This document shows, piece after piece, positions 34,801 to 45,829 of a DNA stretch of 52,534 nucleotides; position 1 is the first letter of the stretch, and each line of letters opens with the position of its first letter. Source of the DNA: Rhizophlyctis rosea (taxonomy: Eukaryota > Chytridiomycota > Chytridiomycetes > Rhizophlyctidales > Rhizophlyctidaceae). The notes beneath the pieces were generated by a model. That model did no database searches. It was not told the origin of the DNA and saw only the letters and a list, made by a program, of their open reading frames with translations. A program made the position numbers and the translations under genes. The DNA is taken from assembly GCA_027596075.1 (NCBI GenBank), contig JADGJC010000282.1, positions 1 to 52,534 on the forward strand. Direction: 5' to 3'.

Positions 34801-37800
34801 GCAATTATACAAAAACATCCTCACCTCCATCATCGAACGTCCCAACTCCTCGATTGCCCGCGTCACGGAATTGCGAAGCGAGCAATACGACCGTGTCGTC
34901 ACCAAATTCTCCGGTGTTGAAGAAACTGTGGCCTTTGAGGAACAGTTGGTGCACAAGCTGGTTGAACAATCCGCTTTGGAGAATGCAGCCACTCCCGCTC
35001 TCAACTTCGAAACCTCCAGCATGACCTACAAGGAGATGAATGAGCAAGCCAACCGTGTTGCCCGCTACATCCAGGCTGCGGGTTGTAAGGTCGAAAATGG
35101 TGTTGCGCTTTGCATTGATCGCGGGTTCGAGCAAATCACCACCATTCTCGGTATCGCCAAGGCCGGTGGTGCCTTCATCACCCTCGACCCTGAAGCTCCC
35201 ACCCTCCGCCTGCAACGTATGATCTCGGACTGTGGTGCCAAGCTAGTCATCACCACCAAGGCGCGGGAATCCCTCTTCAAGGACGTGCAGAACTTTACCA
35301 CCATCGTTATTGATTCCGACGAAGTCAAGAGCGCTCTTTCCAACTTGTCAGTTGACAACCTCGACGTCACCGGTCTTACTCCGCGCAATCTCGCCTACAT
35401 CATGTTCACCAGTGGTACTACGGGCCGTCCCAAGGGTGTGCAGATTGAACACCGTTCCATCAGCAACTTGGTCCAGAACGCCGACAAGTACGGGTTCAGG
35501 AAGGGCGCTCGTGTTCTTTCTTCCCTCTCCTACACTTTCGACCCATACGTGTTGGACATTTTCGGAGCTCTAGCTAAGGGGTGCACCCTTTGCCTCGGTA
35601 GCAAGGAGTTGGTGTTGGGAAGCATTGGGGACGCCGTACTTCAAATGCAAATCAATGTCCTGCACTTGACTCCTTCCATTCTCGGAACCGTGACTGTTCA
35701 AGAGTATCCAACACTTGAGACAGTGGTTGTTGCTGGTGAGCCATTGCCCAAGAAGCTCATCGAAACGTGGTCTCCGAAGGTCAAGTTCATGAACATGTAC
35801 GGCCCTACTGAAGGTTAGTTGGGAAGCATCAATATCACTTTCTGTAGTTCGATGACTTATAGGAATACCCACCTAGTGACGGTTGACTGTGTTCACCTCC
35901 ATGTCCAATCCCGTGCTGATACTGGTCTGATCGGTCGTCCCATGCCAAACTGCCACGTCTACGTCCTGGACAAGTACCAGACCCCTGTTCCCATTGGAGT
36001 TGAAGGTTAGCATTCCACCGTGATGTTGAAAATGCACTGCCAAACGGCACTTACTTACCATTGCCATCATAAAGGTGAACTCTACATCGGCGGTATCCAA
36101 GTCTCCCGCGGTTACGTTGGACAACCGGAACTTACCAAGGCCAGCTTCGTCGTCAACCCCTTCAACCTCTCCGAAACCCTCTACAAGACTGGTGACTTGG
36201 TCCGTTACCGTCAAGACGGCCGCATCGAATACATCTCCCGTAACGACTCTCAAGTCAAGATCCGCGGTCAACGTATTGAGCTCGGTGAGATCAACGAGGG
36301 TATCCAAGAATGCGCTGCTGTCGCCCAAAGTTCCGTCCTGATCAACAAGAACCACGGCAACCCGGAGATTGTCGCCTACATCGAGTTCACGGATGAAGCT
36401 AAAGACCGCGAGCAGGATGAGTTGGAAGGGTTGAAGCACTACCTCTACGCGACTCTCCCGCAGTTCATGTACCCTTCAGTCTTTGTTGTCTTGCCCCAAC
36501 TTCCCAAGTCCACCAGCGGAAAGGTCGATCGCCGCGCATTGGAAGCTCTCGACATCTCCCCCTGGCGTACTCAGACCGACAGCGAGGTTGTGAAGCCTTC
36601 CAACGATATTGAAGACTATATCTGGAACCTCGTGAGCGAATCTCTCGATGTTGGCAAGGACGAAATCGGTGTGACTCAGGATCTCTTCATGTGTGGTCTT
36701 AACTCGCTGGAAGCTGTCAAGATGGCCGCCAACATCTCGACCAAGTTTGAAGTTCGCTTGACCCTTCAGCACATCTACTTGGGGTAGGTTGAGATCGGAA
36801 AAGTCGTCTTTTCACAAGCACATGATGATTGACTTCAATCCTTCAATCACAATCACAGCCCAACCATCCGTGAAATGTCCCGTGTAACCCTCGACATGAT
36901 TGGCAAGGAAGCCAACCAACTGGTTGCCGCCGACGGTAACGACGTCTCCATGGACCTTCTCCCCATCAAGAAGACCGGTTCCAAACCCGTCTGCTTCTTC
37001 ATCCACGATGTTACCGGAATGGCCACCTTCTTCATGCGTCTCGGTCCTTACATGCCCAACGAAATGTACGCCCTCGGTGACAGACACTTGGGCGACCCCG
37101 ACAACTACACCTCCATCATCGAAATGGCGCGGTACTACATCACGTTGATCAAAACCATCCAGCCGGAAGGTCCATACTACCTCGCCGGTTACTCCTTCGG
37201 TGGAACAGTGTGCATGGAAATGGCCGTCATGCTCCGTGAGATGGGTGACAAGGTCCAACACGTCATCGTCATCGACACCGTCTACCTCCCCAAAGCCCAA
37301 CGCAAAGCCTTCGCCACCAACTCCTTCATCGAACAATCCACTGAAGCCATCGTCGCCAACTTCAAAGAACTGCCTCAACAATGGACGGACCGTCTGTGGG
37401 TTGAAGTGCGCAAGAACCTCACCCTCTACGTTGATCACGAATCTCGCCCATACGACGGTGCCGTCACGCTCATTGTGCCTCGTAACCGTATGTGGTTCAG
37501 AACCGGTCCCGGGAAGGATCTCGCTATGTCCATGACACAGAACATGTTGGCTGCGAACGGTATGGACATGAACAACTGGGATAAGATTATTCCGAACTTG
37601 GAGCTTGTCGAAAGTCCTGGTCGTCACGATACTATGTTTGCTCCCGCTCACGTCAAGGGGTTGTCTAATGTGCTGAGAAACGTTTTGAAGCGCGCTGCAG
37701 ATCAGGTGAGTTAGGATCTAGAATCAGCTAGGATGCAACGCTATGTTTTACTTACCACCATTTGGTTTTATCACAGCCTTACGTCTCCCAATGGACCACA

Positions 37801-38456
37801 CCAGGCGTTCCATGCGCAAACCCCATCACCCTCCCAACCCTCGCCAAACCCGCAAACTCCGGCATCAAGCTCGGTGCAAGCTGGGACGAAATCGGTAGCG
37901 GCGCCGCAAACGTCCCCGAACTCGTAAGACCCGACACCCCATCCACCACCTCCCGCAGTGCAAGTGCAAGTGGCTCCGGTTCCGCCTCCACCCGATCCCG
38001 ATCATCCTCCTACACAGTTTCAGACTCAGAAAGAAGCATTGTCTCCCGCCTTCCCGTCATCCACATCACCAACAGTCCGGCATTCGATGAGCCGCAATTC
38101 GTTGAGTACGGCGACGACAGCAAGTACATGCATCCTCCCGCTCTTTCCCCTGAGCTGTTCGAGGTTGTGCCTAATGGCCGACCAAAGGAGAAGGAACCCC
38201 TGTCGATACCCGCAAGTGTTGTTTCTCAAGCGGTGTACAAGGTTCCTCTGGATGGATCGCCAAAGCCTGTGCCAACAGCAGTAAGTATCGCATCCTCCAC
38301 TCTCATAGTCATGAGCAGAGCCTAACCTTCGCATTCCAGACACTTCCCGCCCCCAAGAAGAAGTCCCGCCTCAGTTTCAGCCTCTTCGCCGGTCTGCGCC
38401 CAAGACTAGCATCCAGCACGGAACGAGCCAAGAAGAATGCCGCCCAACCCAGATAA
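25833..38456 (+). CDS. hybrid PKS-NRPS, KS-AT-DH-ER-KR-ACP-C-A-T-TE
   Basis: Twenty exons: 25833-25931, 25992-26046, 26136-26489, 26587-27085, 27155-28042, 28119-28268, 28354-28816, 28910-29259, 29334-30650, 30741-32197, 32275-32578, 32643-33073, 33146-33420, 33493-34677, 34742-35813, 35877-36005, 36075-36783, 36859-37705, 37777-38280 and 38340-38456; 11205 nt, 3734 aa. KS: Cys171 (DTACSSS), His306 (HATGT), His346 (NMGH). AT: FAGQGPQ and GHS632IGE, with CAFHS as in malonyl-type ATs. DH: His941 (HxxxGxxxxP) and Asp1118 (DEITQ). ER about 1500-1770, with a degenerate nucleotide loop (GASTEVGWT). KR: GGCSELG and Tyr1974. ACP: Ser2120 (LDSM). C: HHILIDF (2359-2365). A: MFTSGTTGRPKG, Asp2876, NMYGPTE, GDLVR, SGKVDR. 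T: Ser3220 (LNSLE). TE: Ser3358 (GYSFGG), Asp3385, His3502. A 206-residue Ser/Pro-rich tail follows. No methyltransferase was recognised. It probably builds a reduced polyketide, condenses one amino acid and releases by hydrolysis or cyclisation. Hand-read A code D-P-L-H-V-A-M-V-D-K (tentative). Confidence 0.94.
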
Positions 38457-40937
38457 TCCCCTCCTTTCCCCTTTTCTACGTGTCCCGGAATCTTTCCCCT
38501 TGCCGTAGTCCATCTCATTCCATCTCATTTTCCTCGTCTTCTGTGCCTGTTTCATAGAAAGAGTAGTTTAGAATCTGTTTTTCTCTTGTGTTTTATAGTC
38601 TTATTGCCCTCCACCCGTTTTTGAGACTATAGCGACTTACCATATTATGGAGACTTAGAAGGAGGGTGGTAGTTCTTGTATGTTTTTTCTAATAGAAGTG
38701 TGTTGTGATTCAGTGAAATTGTTTGTTGCGATGATTAGAGTTCGATGTGCTCTTACCTGTTAGATGTTGGCTCGTATCCATGTCGTGCGAAAGGCTCCGT
38801 CGTTAAAATCTTTCTGTAAGGCACGATCAATGCAGGCGCAAATGTGGAGGAAGGCGCTCGTGAAGGAAAACCCCGGGCAAGTTTTGATAGCCTTTTCAAA
38901 GACCATTGATCAAAGCGCTTTTGACAATGTTTATGTGTGTTGTTAAGTGAAAGTTGCGATCTTGTAGGTTGCCATGACGAGGAGAAGCCACTTGAACGAA
39001 GCCGTCGCGAATTAGGGAGGAAGGCGGAAGCTCGCTTGATGATGACCATCTCACGATTGCTTCTGGTCATGTATTGGCTTGGCAAGTTGGCACCGTCTTG
39101 TTGAATGTAATGAAGGTCATATGATGATTTGGGTGGAAGGCGGTAGAGACAAGCGCTGCCAAAGCGGCAAGGATAGCGACCTTGATTCGAAATATGCGGA
39201 CTTCACTCCTTGAAAAGTAAGCCGTTGTGTGTAGGGAAATACAGTACGTCTTCAATATGGTGGAGGATATGAAAAAGTTGCGCTGCGCTCCCTGATGGTT
39301 TATCAGGAAAGAAGCACATCGCACGTAGGAAGGAACCCGTATCGTTGAGGATGTGGCTCGTCGTCGCCTTGAAAGCGTCGGGGAATGGGCGCACATGTGG
39401 ATGTTGCTGGGAAGGATGTTGCTGTAGTCTTTAGACAAAGGAAAGGACTGACTGCGAGGTGGGTGTGTAAGGTGCTAACAGCGACGGGGTGAGAATGCGG
39501 ACAGGAGAGCGGGGTCCCGGGGAGTTCAGTCATGGCATCTTCACGCAAAGCTACCGCGAAGAGACCTAAGATGTGATGATCAAAGCTCATACAAACAGTC
39601 TGAAAACATAGAAGAGCAATGAGGGACATGGAGAAAGATGGCGATACTTCAAGGACGTGCGCCATTATATTGTCAATCCTTCCGGAACGGCGGCAAATGG
39701 GAAAGAGTCAGCAGGAAAAAGCAAGAACAATGGCGGGGCTGCAGGAGCGCAAGTTGCTTATGGCATCTATTCATGACTGCCAAGGCATAACTGCATCTTC
39801 CGCACCCGGATACATACCCATATGCAGGCGGGTCAAACCAGTCAGGGATCTTTATGCCGCGCCCGCATGTCTGCACAAGCTGCAAGAGTACGTGATAGTG
39901 GGAAGATCCCATCCCTGTGCTGGCCTGCAGGTGTGGTCACGTAAGCCCTTGAGCGGAGTTCGGGAAAACCTTTTTCTCATATTGCCGCGCGTCTTGGCTT
40001 TCGCCTTTCCAAATTTCCAGCCCTCCGGCTTCAACAACCCGACTGACCAGCGTTATGTGCTTCGGCACATCCTTTTTTGCCCCAACTCACACACCCATAT
40101 CCCACGGCCACGTCTGCATAATACTCCAGCTGACTGACATTCTTTTTTTCCCATCCGACTCCACCATAGAGCTCGCATAAAGTAGTTATTCCGGAGGGTT
40201 ATGAGGAAAATGAATGCCAATGATCAATTGGACAGACCTATTACCATGTATTGTCGCATCCTCCGGGATTGGTATTTTATTCGCTTTGACATGGATTCGT
40301 TTTAGTCACAAGTATCAAACCAGCGTGCTCCGCCCATTTGTCAGTTGCAACTCATATAACCCGTTCCGAAGTGGAGGCGATGAGGAAACTTAGCGACAGT
40401 GGTTTGGAGTGCAATGGGACAGGCATCTGCACCAATTACCGAATTACCGAATGAGAGATTGCATCCGAGTTTCCGCGCCCAAGTTTAATGGCAGACCATC
40501 AACTCTCGAATGTCAAACAAAACAGAAACAGTCGGGAGAGGGAGATTGCTGGAAACGATCAGCTTGAGCATCAGGGGTCGGGTTGAAGGATGATCAACGA
40601 TCGTCGTGACTGTGCCGCTGTGGCTTGAAGAACTTAGGTAATCAACATTGATCCTGCACTGTAATCTAGTTCCTCTAGTTCCCAACTTCCCTGCGAATTT
40701 ACAATGCAACCACCTGAAAGTCCTGAACATTGAGGCTCGTTCCAAGCACAATGAGAACCGTCGGAAACCACTCGCAAATCGCCAACTTGACAACGTGCCT
40801 TGCGAAAAAGCGGCCTTCCATTGCTCCCCCACGAACTCCAAACCCGAATAGATAGCCATGTAGGAAGGCATCAAGAACTAGTCGGATTGCAATTACGTAT
40901 GCCGTAGGGGCCACAACTCAGTACTTGAACTATTTGG

Positions 40938-41140
40938 CCTTTGGGGGGGGGGGGGGGGGGGGGTTTCGTATTTTTACAAAAAAATTTATTGACCCAAGTT
41001 TGCCACATTATGCCCCACAATACGGANNNNNNNNNNCCGCCCCGCCGCCCCGCCCCCCCCCCCCCCAGGCTCGATAGTTTCCAGACTAATTGATGGACCG
41101 AAGTGTGCCACATTCTGCACCACATGACGGATGCACGGCT
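40938..41140. repeat. homopolymer-flanked degenerate repeat with a 10-N gap
   Basis: A run of more than 20 G ends near 40963, ten N stand at 41027-41036, and a C-rich run follows to about 41066. On either side is a related string: TTTGCCACATTATGCCCCAC (around 41000) and GTGCCACATTCTGCACCACA (around 41106), each followed by a CGGA-type end. The two look like diverged copies of one unit. The gap and homopolymers suggest a collapsed or poorly sequenced tandem repeat. Confidence 0.5.
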
Positions 41141-41634
41141 TTGGGCGTCCACCATTTTGCCATCGAATTAACGGCTCCAGTTTCAAGTCAAATCCAACGA
41201 TGGACTTGTTGATCATTCTGGCCGAGCTAAAATCAACGGCGACACCCTACCTGATCTCAGTATGGTTTTCAAATTCCTTTCCGTCCTCAAAGAAAAGATA
41301 TGCCCAGGCTCTACATACCAATGGTGAATTTGGAGAGTGGGGCTAGCCAAACAGGGAGGAGGACATCATGCGGCAACCAGCCAGATATGCGAGCGCGAGA
41401 CGTCGTGGTTTTAGGATTTTCAAATGACTGGAGGTTTCCTCCAAGAATATGAACACATACAAAAACATCTTGTCCCAACATTCTCAGTTTATTCAAAGGT
41501 CATGGTATTCCGGGGCCTATTCAATTACATCACCGCATTATACTGTAAAGACAGCAGACGCTATACTGGAGGAACTATTTATAAGCTGCCAACCCATAGA
41601 AACTTTGGCTTTTGCAGCTCTTGTGTGTATGCAC

Positions 41635-42060
41635 CTAATGGCCCTTCACGGGGATGCTTCCAACAATGTTTGTGACATTCTCAGGGCGGGCAATGTGGGC
41701 TACGCAAACCTCATGTTGACGTTCAAACATTGACAAATTTGTGTTCCTTACCTTCGGTTTTGGGAGAGTGCAGAGGATGTAGATGGTATCAACTCGGCAG
41801 CAAAGAAATGGATGTGGAGTTTTATCGCCAATTGTGAAGAAGTATTTTGCATGGTGCTGGGAGACTCGATAGACTCTCAAAGTCCTTATGCAAAATTTCG
41901 AATGCTTGGGCGTAAATCTTACTACTCTTGGTGCTGGAAAGCCAGTTAGCTTGCCGATATCGCCGATTAGTGCGTCGTTCCCGATAGTGATATAATGAAC
42001 GGTAATGCTTTGGCGTCCCAACAAATGGAATTTATACATGCATCGACACCAAACACACAA
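41635..42060 (-). CDS. possible ORF downstream of the 42112 gene, unrecognised
   Basis: Open frame of 141 aa (or 133 aa from a later Met) with mixed, protein-like composition (SITVHYITIGNDALIGDIG). It shares no recognisable domain and overlaps a plus-strand ORF (41449-41733) that is about as plausible. It could be a small gene, a relic, or chance. Confidence 0.2.
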   Translation of the reverse strand: MCVWCRCMYKFHLLGRQSITVHYITIGNDALIGDIGKLTGFPAPRVVRFTPKHSKFCIRTLRVYRVSQHHAKYFFTIGDKTPHPFLCCRVDTIYILCTLPKPKVRNTNLSMFERQHEVCVAHIARPENVTNIVGSIPVKGH

Positions 42061-42111
42061 TATATACAGAAACTAACAATAACCACAAAAGCACTTCAGT
42101 CAACCTCCTCA

Positions 42112-43159
42112 CTATCTGCTTGGGGATGGCCCCGCCTTGCGCAAAAGCGAGATCTGCGATAGTAATCAATGAAGCAGCAAAGAAATGAGTGGGAAGTCGG
42201 TATACCGCAAGAAACCGTGGCTTTCTCAGCGAAGTGCAGAACCTACCAAGGCCTTTGTTTCCTCCACGATCTCATGGTAAACATCTTCGCCTTGGCCGTA
42301 GACTGACCTGACGGTTGCAAACAAGAAGGCAACCTTCAGGGCCAAGCTGGCAGGTACCGTCCAACAAGCCGCATAGAGACGGCAAATGCGCCAACTGGCC
42401 ACCTACATCATTTCCGTTCACTATCAGCAAGTCCCGCAATTCAAGAGTATAAAAAACCTACCCAAGACACCGCGGCCGACGCATGGAGTATTCCATCCGC
42501 CCACTGAAGGTTCTCGAGAAGACCAAGTTGTTCTGTGGATGAGGATTTTGGTTGAGTGAGTTCACTAGCGTGTTGGGACAAAACAAAGAGAGTACCGTCA
42601 ATCCGCTGAGCACTGGCAATGGCAGATGCCAACTTCTCGGCATATTGGTGGAAGTGCAGGTAAGGCCAAACGGTGATGATGTTACCGCCTGTTGAACAAA
42701 TAAGCATGAAGCAGCCGGATGCTTGGATGCAGCCAACCTGTCGAAAAGAACTTACTCGGTCGCATCTCCATGTGGTGGTATGGTAACGCGAGTCTGTTGT
42801 TGCCGCAGAATGCATGTAAATGGGTCAAATGACACAAGAGGACAGGCTAGGTGATCCGGTAAGTAGTAGCTCACTTGGCGGCGGCGGCTAGTCATCGAAT
42901 AATGTGAGATCAACATGATGCCCTCGCACTCAAACATCGAAATGACTCACGCGTCGCAAAGAGAGCCAGGCCTTCCTGCATCTTGCTCCCGGGGACACTG
43001 AGAAAATGGTAATCAGCTTTTGGTGGCGATGTCACTCAGGGCAGCATGTGGAGCATACCGGACAATCTCAACGGCGACAACTTGATTGCGGGCCGACAAG
43101 TCGCATAGGTTGTGCACTGTTACCAGCAAAATCGGGTTGGAGTAGGTCAGCTGGCTCAT
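42112..43159 (-). CDS. seven-exon small protein, possibly PEX11-like
   Basis: Assembled from splice sites: 43159-43059, 42997-42951, 42887-42875, 42793-42756, 42688-42462, 42402-42247 and 42153-42112; 624 nt, 207 aa, ending TAG. Each junction has a GTATGC, GTGAGT, GTGAGC, GTAAGT or GTAGGT donor and an AG acceptor, and the frame closes throughout. Exon 3 is 13 nt (Ala-rich). A TATAAA lies 57 nt upstream of the ATG (minus strand, 43221-43216). The product starts MSQLTYSNPILLVTVHNL; later parts include YAEKLASAIASAQRIDGTLF, LLENLQWADGIL and a hydrophobic stretch LYAACWTVPASLALKVAFLF. The pairing of an AEKL/AQR helix, an L-x-NLQW-x-x-x-IL segment and a late membrane-active helix loosely recalls peroxisomal PEX11 membrane-elongation proteins; this is a weak resemblance. 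Coding status is much better supported than function. Confidence 0.65.
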
Positions 43160-44626
43160 GGTTTGTAGTAGTTGATTTTCTAACTGAGGTGTAGAAGGTG
43201 TTGAAAAGTTTGAAGTTTATATCTGGCCAGAGCAGACTGTGATATGGATAATTTGATCACCAGCGAGGGAAGAGAATCATCGGATGATCACATTTCACCG
43301 ACTCGGCCAACCTACGCCGACTTGTCATGCGACCCATGCTCATGTTGCGATGAGCGATTTTTGCTGGCTTCCATATTGAGACCTGAACACGTCAATGGCG
43401 TTTCATCGTCCACGGCTTAATTTTCATTTTGGAGTTCGGGCCCTGCCCCGCACTGATGACACTCTGACTCCATTATGGATTTTGAATCCGAATCCATGGC
43501 ATGTGTTTGGTTTGTTTACTAATAAACACATACGTTTTCTCATCCCTGACTCTGTAGCACAATGTCTTGACCTGGACTTGATGAAACGAACATTGTTAAC
43601 GAGCCTATCATGCGAACTCGCCTGGAAGGCCTGCACGACTTCGGCAGCGTGGTAGTAGATGGCTCATACTGTAATGGCCATGGCCTCCACTGTGACTATA
43701 TGTATGTTTCGCAACCCGTAGGATTTTAAACGCGTAAATTGCTTCACGGTCATGATTCTAGGGTTATATCAAAAGGTGCCAGAATCAAACAACTGGGGCT
43801 TTGGGAAACAACGATCGAACAAATGATTGACCCGAAAAGACTTGTGCCGTCTGATAGGTCAATACTGGTGAACAACTGATGCATGCATGTTCAATGGAGC
43901 AATTTGCCAAAATCACGATTACTCTGATTGTTGGTCGCAGATTATGCGATTGATAGCATTCGGCAACCTTGCTGGGTCTCGGTTGGAAACTTGGAGCAAG
44001 TTTTTCCGGCAAGAGTTTTTTGCAGGTGACTGTGCCGTCCGGGCCAAAGTTGTGTCAATTCCTTTCTCGCTTCAACTTTCCATGGCGGTGAGCAAGGTCC
44101 TTCTCAAGACCAATCATGTCTTTGATCTTCCATTAGGACTGATATTGAGACGATGAATCATACCACAGACGGCAAAGTGCAAGCATTGAAATGTTTCATC
44201 ACCTAGCCACCTGTCGCAGTGTCAGGGCCTCGACACATGATGATGTTGTTAAAAGCAATTCGTATCCCAGAAAGTGTCATGGGCGCGCTGGAGCGCAATC
44301 GCATGAATCTCAAAACCAGAGAAATCGTTTAAAATCTATCTATCTTACAATGCGGATACGGTTGTCTCATTGAACTCATGATACGACGGCTCAGTTCCCC
44401 GGTTGCAGACAAGCTTTATCTGACATTGAGAACCTCGATAGTGCGTGGAGTGATGGAACACCAGGACAAAAAAGTGGAACTCATGACAGCAAGCAAGTTT
44501 CAGCTCTGAACGTTCAAGGATCGGCAATCACATGGAAATACACCGAACGGTTCAGCTCTGCTTTGATACAATCCAGCAGGCAGTCTTACAATCTCTTCCA
44601 ATGCTGGCCTACCAACGATTGAGCTC
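43160..44626. other. intergenic region, one unrecognised ORF
   Basis: Holds the promoter of the leftward 42112-43159 gene and, at its right end, the promoter of the small gene at 44684. An 86-aa ORF at 43395-43655 (plus) has ordinary composition but no recognisable feature. Nothing else was seen. Confidence 0.4.
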
Positions 44627-44633
44627 TATAAAG
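44627..44633 (+). promoter_or_regulatory. TATA box of the small gene at 44684
   Basis: TATAAAG stands 51 nt upstream of the start codon at 44684. This leaves room for transcription to begin about 30 nt downstream of the box and a short leader. Confidence 0.5.
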
Positions 44634-44683
44634 CGCGCAACTCAACTATATCCCCCGTCGCTTGCAGCAGACACTGCCTCAGC

Positions 44684-45038
44684 ATGTCCTCAACTTCTAC
44701 CTTTCCCGCCCCAAGACGTCGAACTACTACAAGTGAGTTGGCCTCGAGAACCCTCAGTTAAATTCGCGATGAACTTGCCCGTCTGAGATTTGAACCTTAA
44801 TGATGTTCCTTTTTCTTTATCAGCTCCCTCTACCGCTACACAGACCGCCGAGCAGTATCTGGCCGCCAACATCAGACACTTGTCTGCGCACCTCTTTGAA
44901 GATCTCGTAGCCGATATCCGCCGCAATCAACTTTCAGAAGCTGATCGGAACTTCTACATCACCACGTTTGGTAGCGTTCAAGCTGCCCTTTCCCGCCCCT
45001 TCCACTCCGTTCCCGCAACCTGGTCGGACCGTCGTTAG
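44684..45038 (+). CDS. two-exon 87-aa protein, unknown function
   Basis: Exons 44684-44732 and 44824-45038, joined by a GTGAGT donor and a pyrimidine-rich TTTCTTTATCAG acceptor; 264 nt, 87 aa, stop TAG. The N-terminus is Ser/Thr/Arg rich (MSSTSTFPAPRRRTTT). The second exon is helical and charged (YLAANIRHLSAHLFEDLVAD, then IRRNQLSEADRNFY). The LSxxxFEDLVADIRR pattern faintly recalls the short Spa2/GIT homology repeat, which usually sits in much longer proteins, so this could also be the start of a gene whose later exons I cannot place. Confidence 0.5.
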
Positions 45039-45829
45039 CTGGCCAAGCGATTGACCGTTATACCAAGCTTCCACCGACGTCATCACCTCTCTGCCCACCA
45101 TTAACCCGCACCCTTCCTACTACCTGCGCCGTCCAGAAGGTACCTGCGACCGAGAGAGTCCGTCTGGATGCACGGCGCTCCTGACTTCACCATCGATCAG
45201 GTGAAGACAACACTGGTGAATAAATGCAATCAATGAAGAGAACTCAAGCATCATTCCTAACAAGCGGGTCTTCTGGCGGGTTGTGATTCGTGACTGTATT
45301 TTCAGTCTCCAAGTTGAGTGGATGAGGCCGTGCAATGACCCGCCCAATTCCGGAGGCATGATGGCTGTACACAGGATCATAAAGGTGCAACTTGTAGATA
45401 GTTGCTCTCGATATTTTTTCTTCTCAATTTGATCATAGGCATTTTTTCCTTACATGTATCCGCTACTTTATTGTCCATATGTTCGCTTGCAAAATACTGT
45501 GTTCTTAATCATTTGAGTTCTCTTTGGACGAATACATACCACAATGTTCTTTGAAAATAATCTGAATCGCGTAGGCTGCCGCTTTTGCTCTTTCCTCAAT
45601 GTAATGCATACATTTTCAATCCGCGATTCAGCAGTCTGGAAGAGTCTTTTTCTATTGACTTGGCACGATGCAGGCAGGCCGACACGCGGAAAAAGGAACA
45701 GGATGCAAATTGTGATGTGCATGAACATGTATATTACGCCGCTTCCTCAGTTGGGAAAGCATTATGCAAAATACAGCAATACTTGAACGAATAGAACCCC
45801 CCACAGCAACCATTAACAACAAAAACAGT
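45039..45829. other. intergenic region
   Basis: Between the rightward small gene and the 3' end of the leftward helicase. Short ORFs only; no recognisable gene, RNA or repeat. Confidence 0.45.

Larger units (their letters stand above)
38457..42111. other. gene-poor stretch with unresolved ORFs and an assembly gap
   Basis: The first part is the PKS-NRPS 3' flank. Unrecognised ORFs that could be exons or chance lie at 39203-39665 (minus, one part reads ATTSHILNDTGSFLRAMCFF), 39619-40137 (plus, 172 aa) and 41449-41733 (plus). A homopolymer-flanked gap is listed separately. None of these has a recognisable domain. Confidence 0.35.

Noticed and set aside
34742..36783. A domain read as an alpha-aminoadipate activator from similarity of its hand-read code to that of Lys2
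   Set aside because: Only about half of the code positions agree and the code was read without a structural alignment, so no substrate is claimed.
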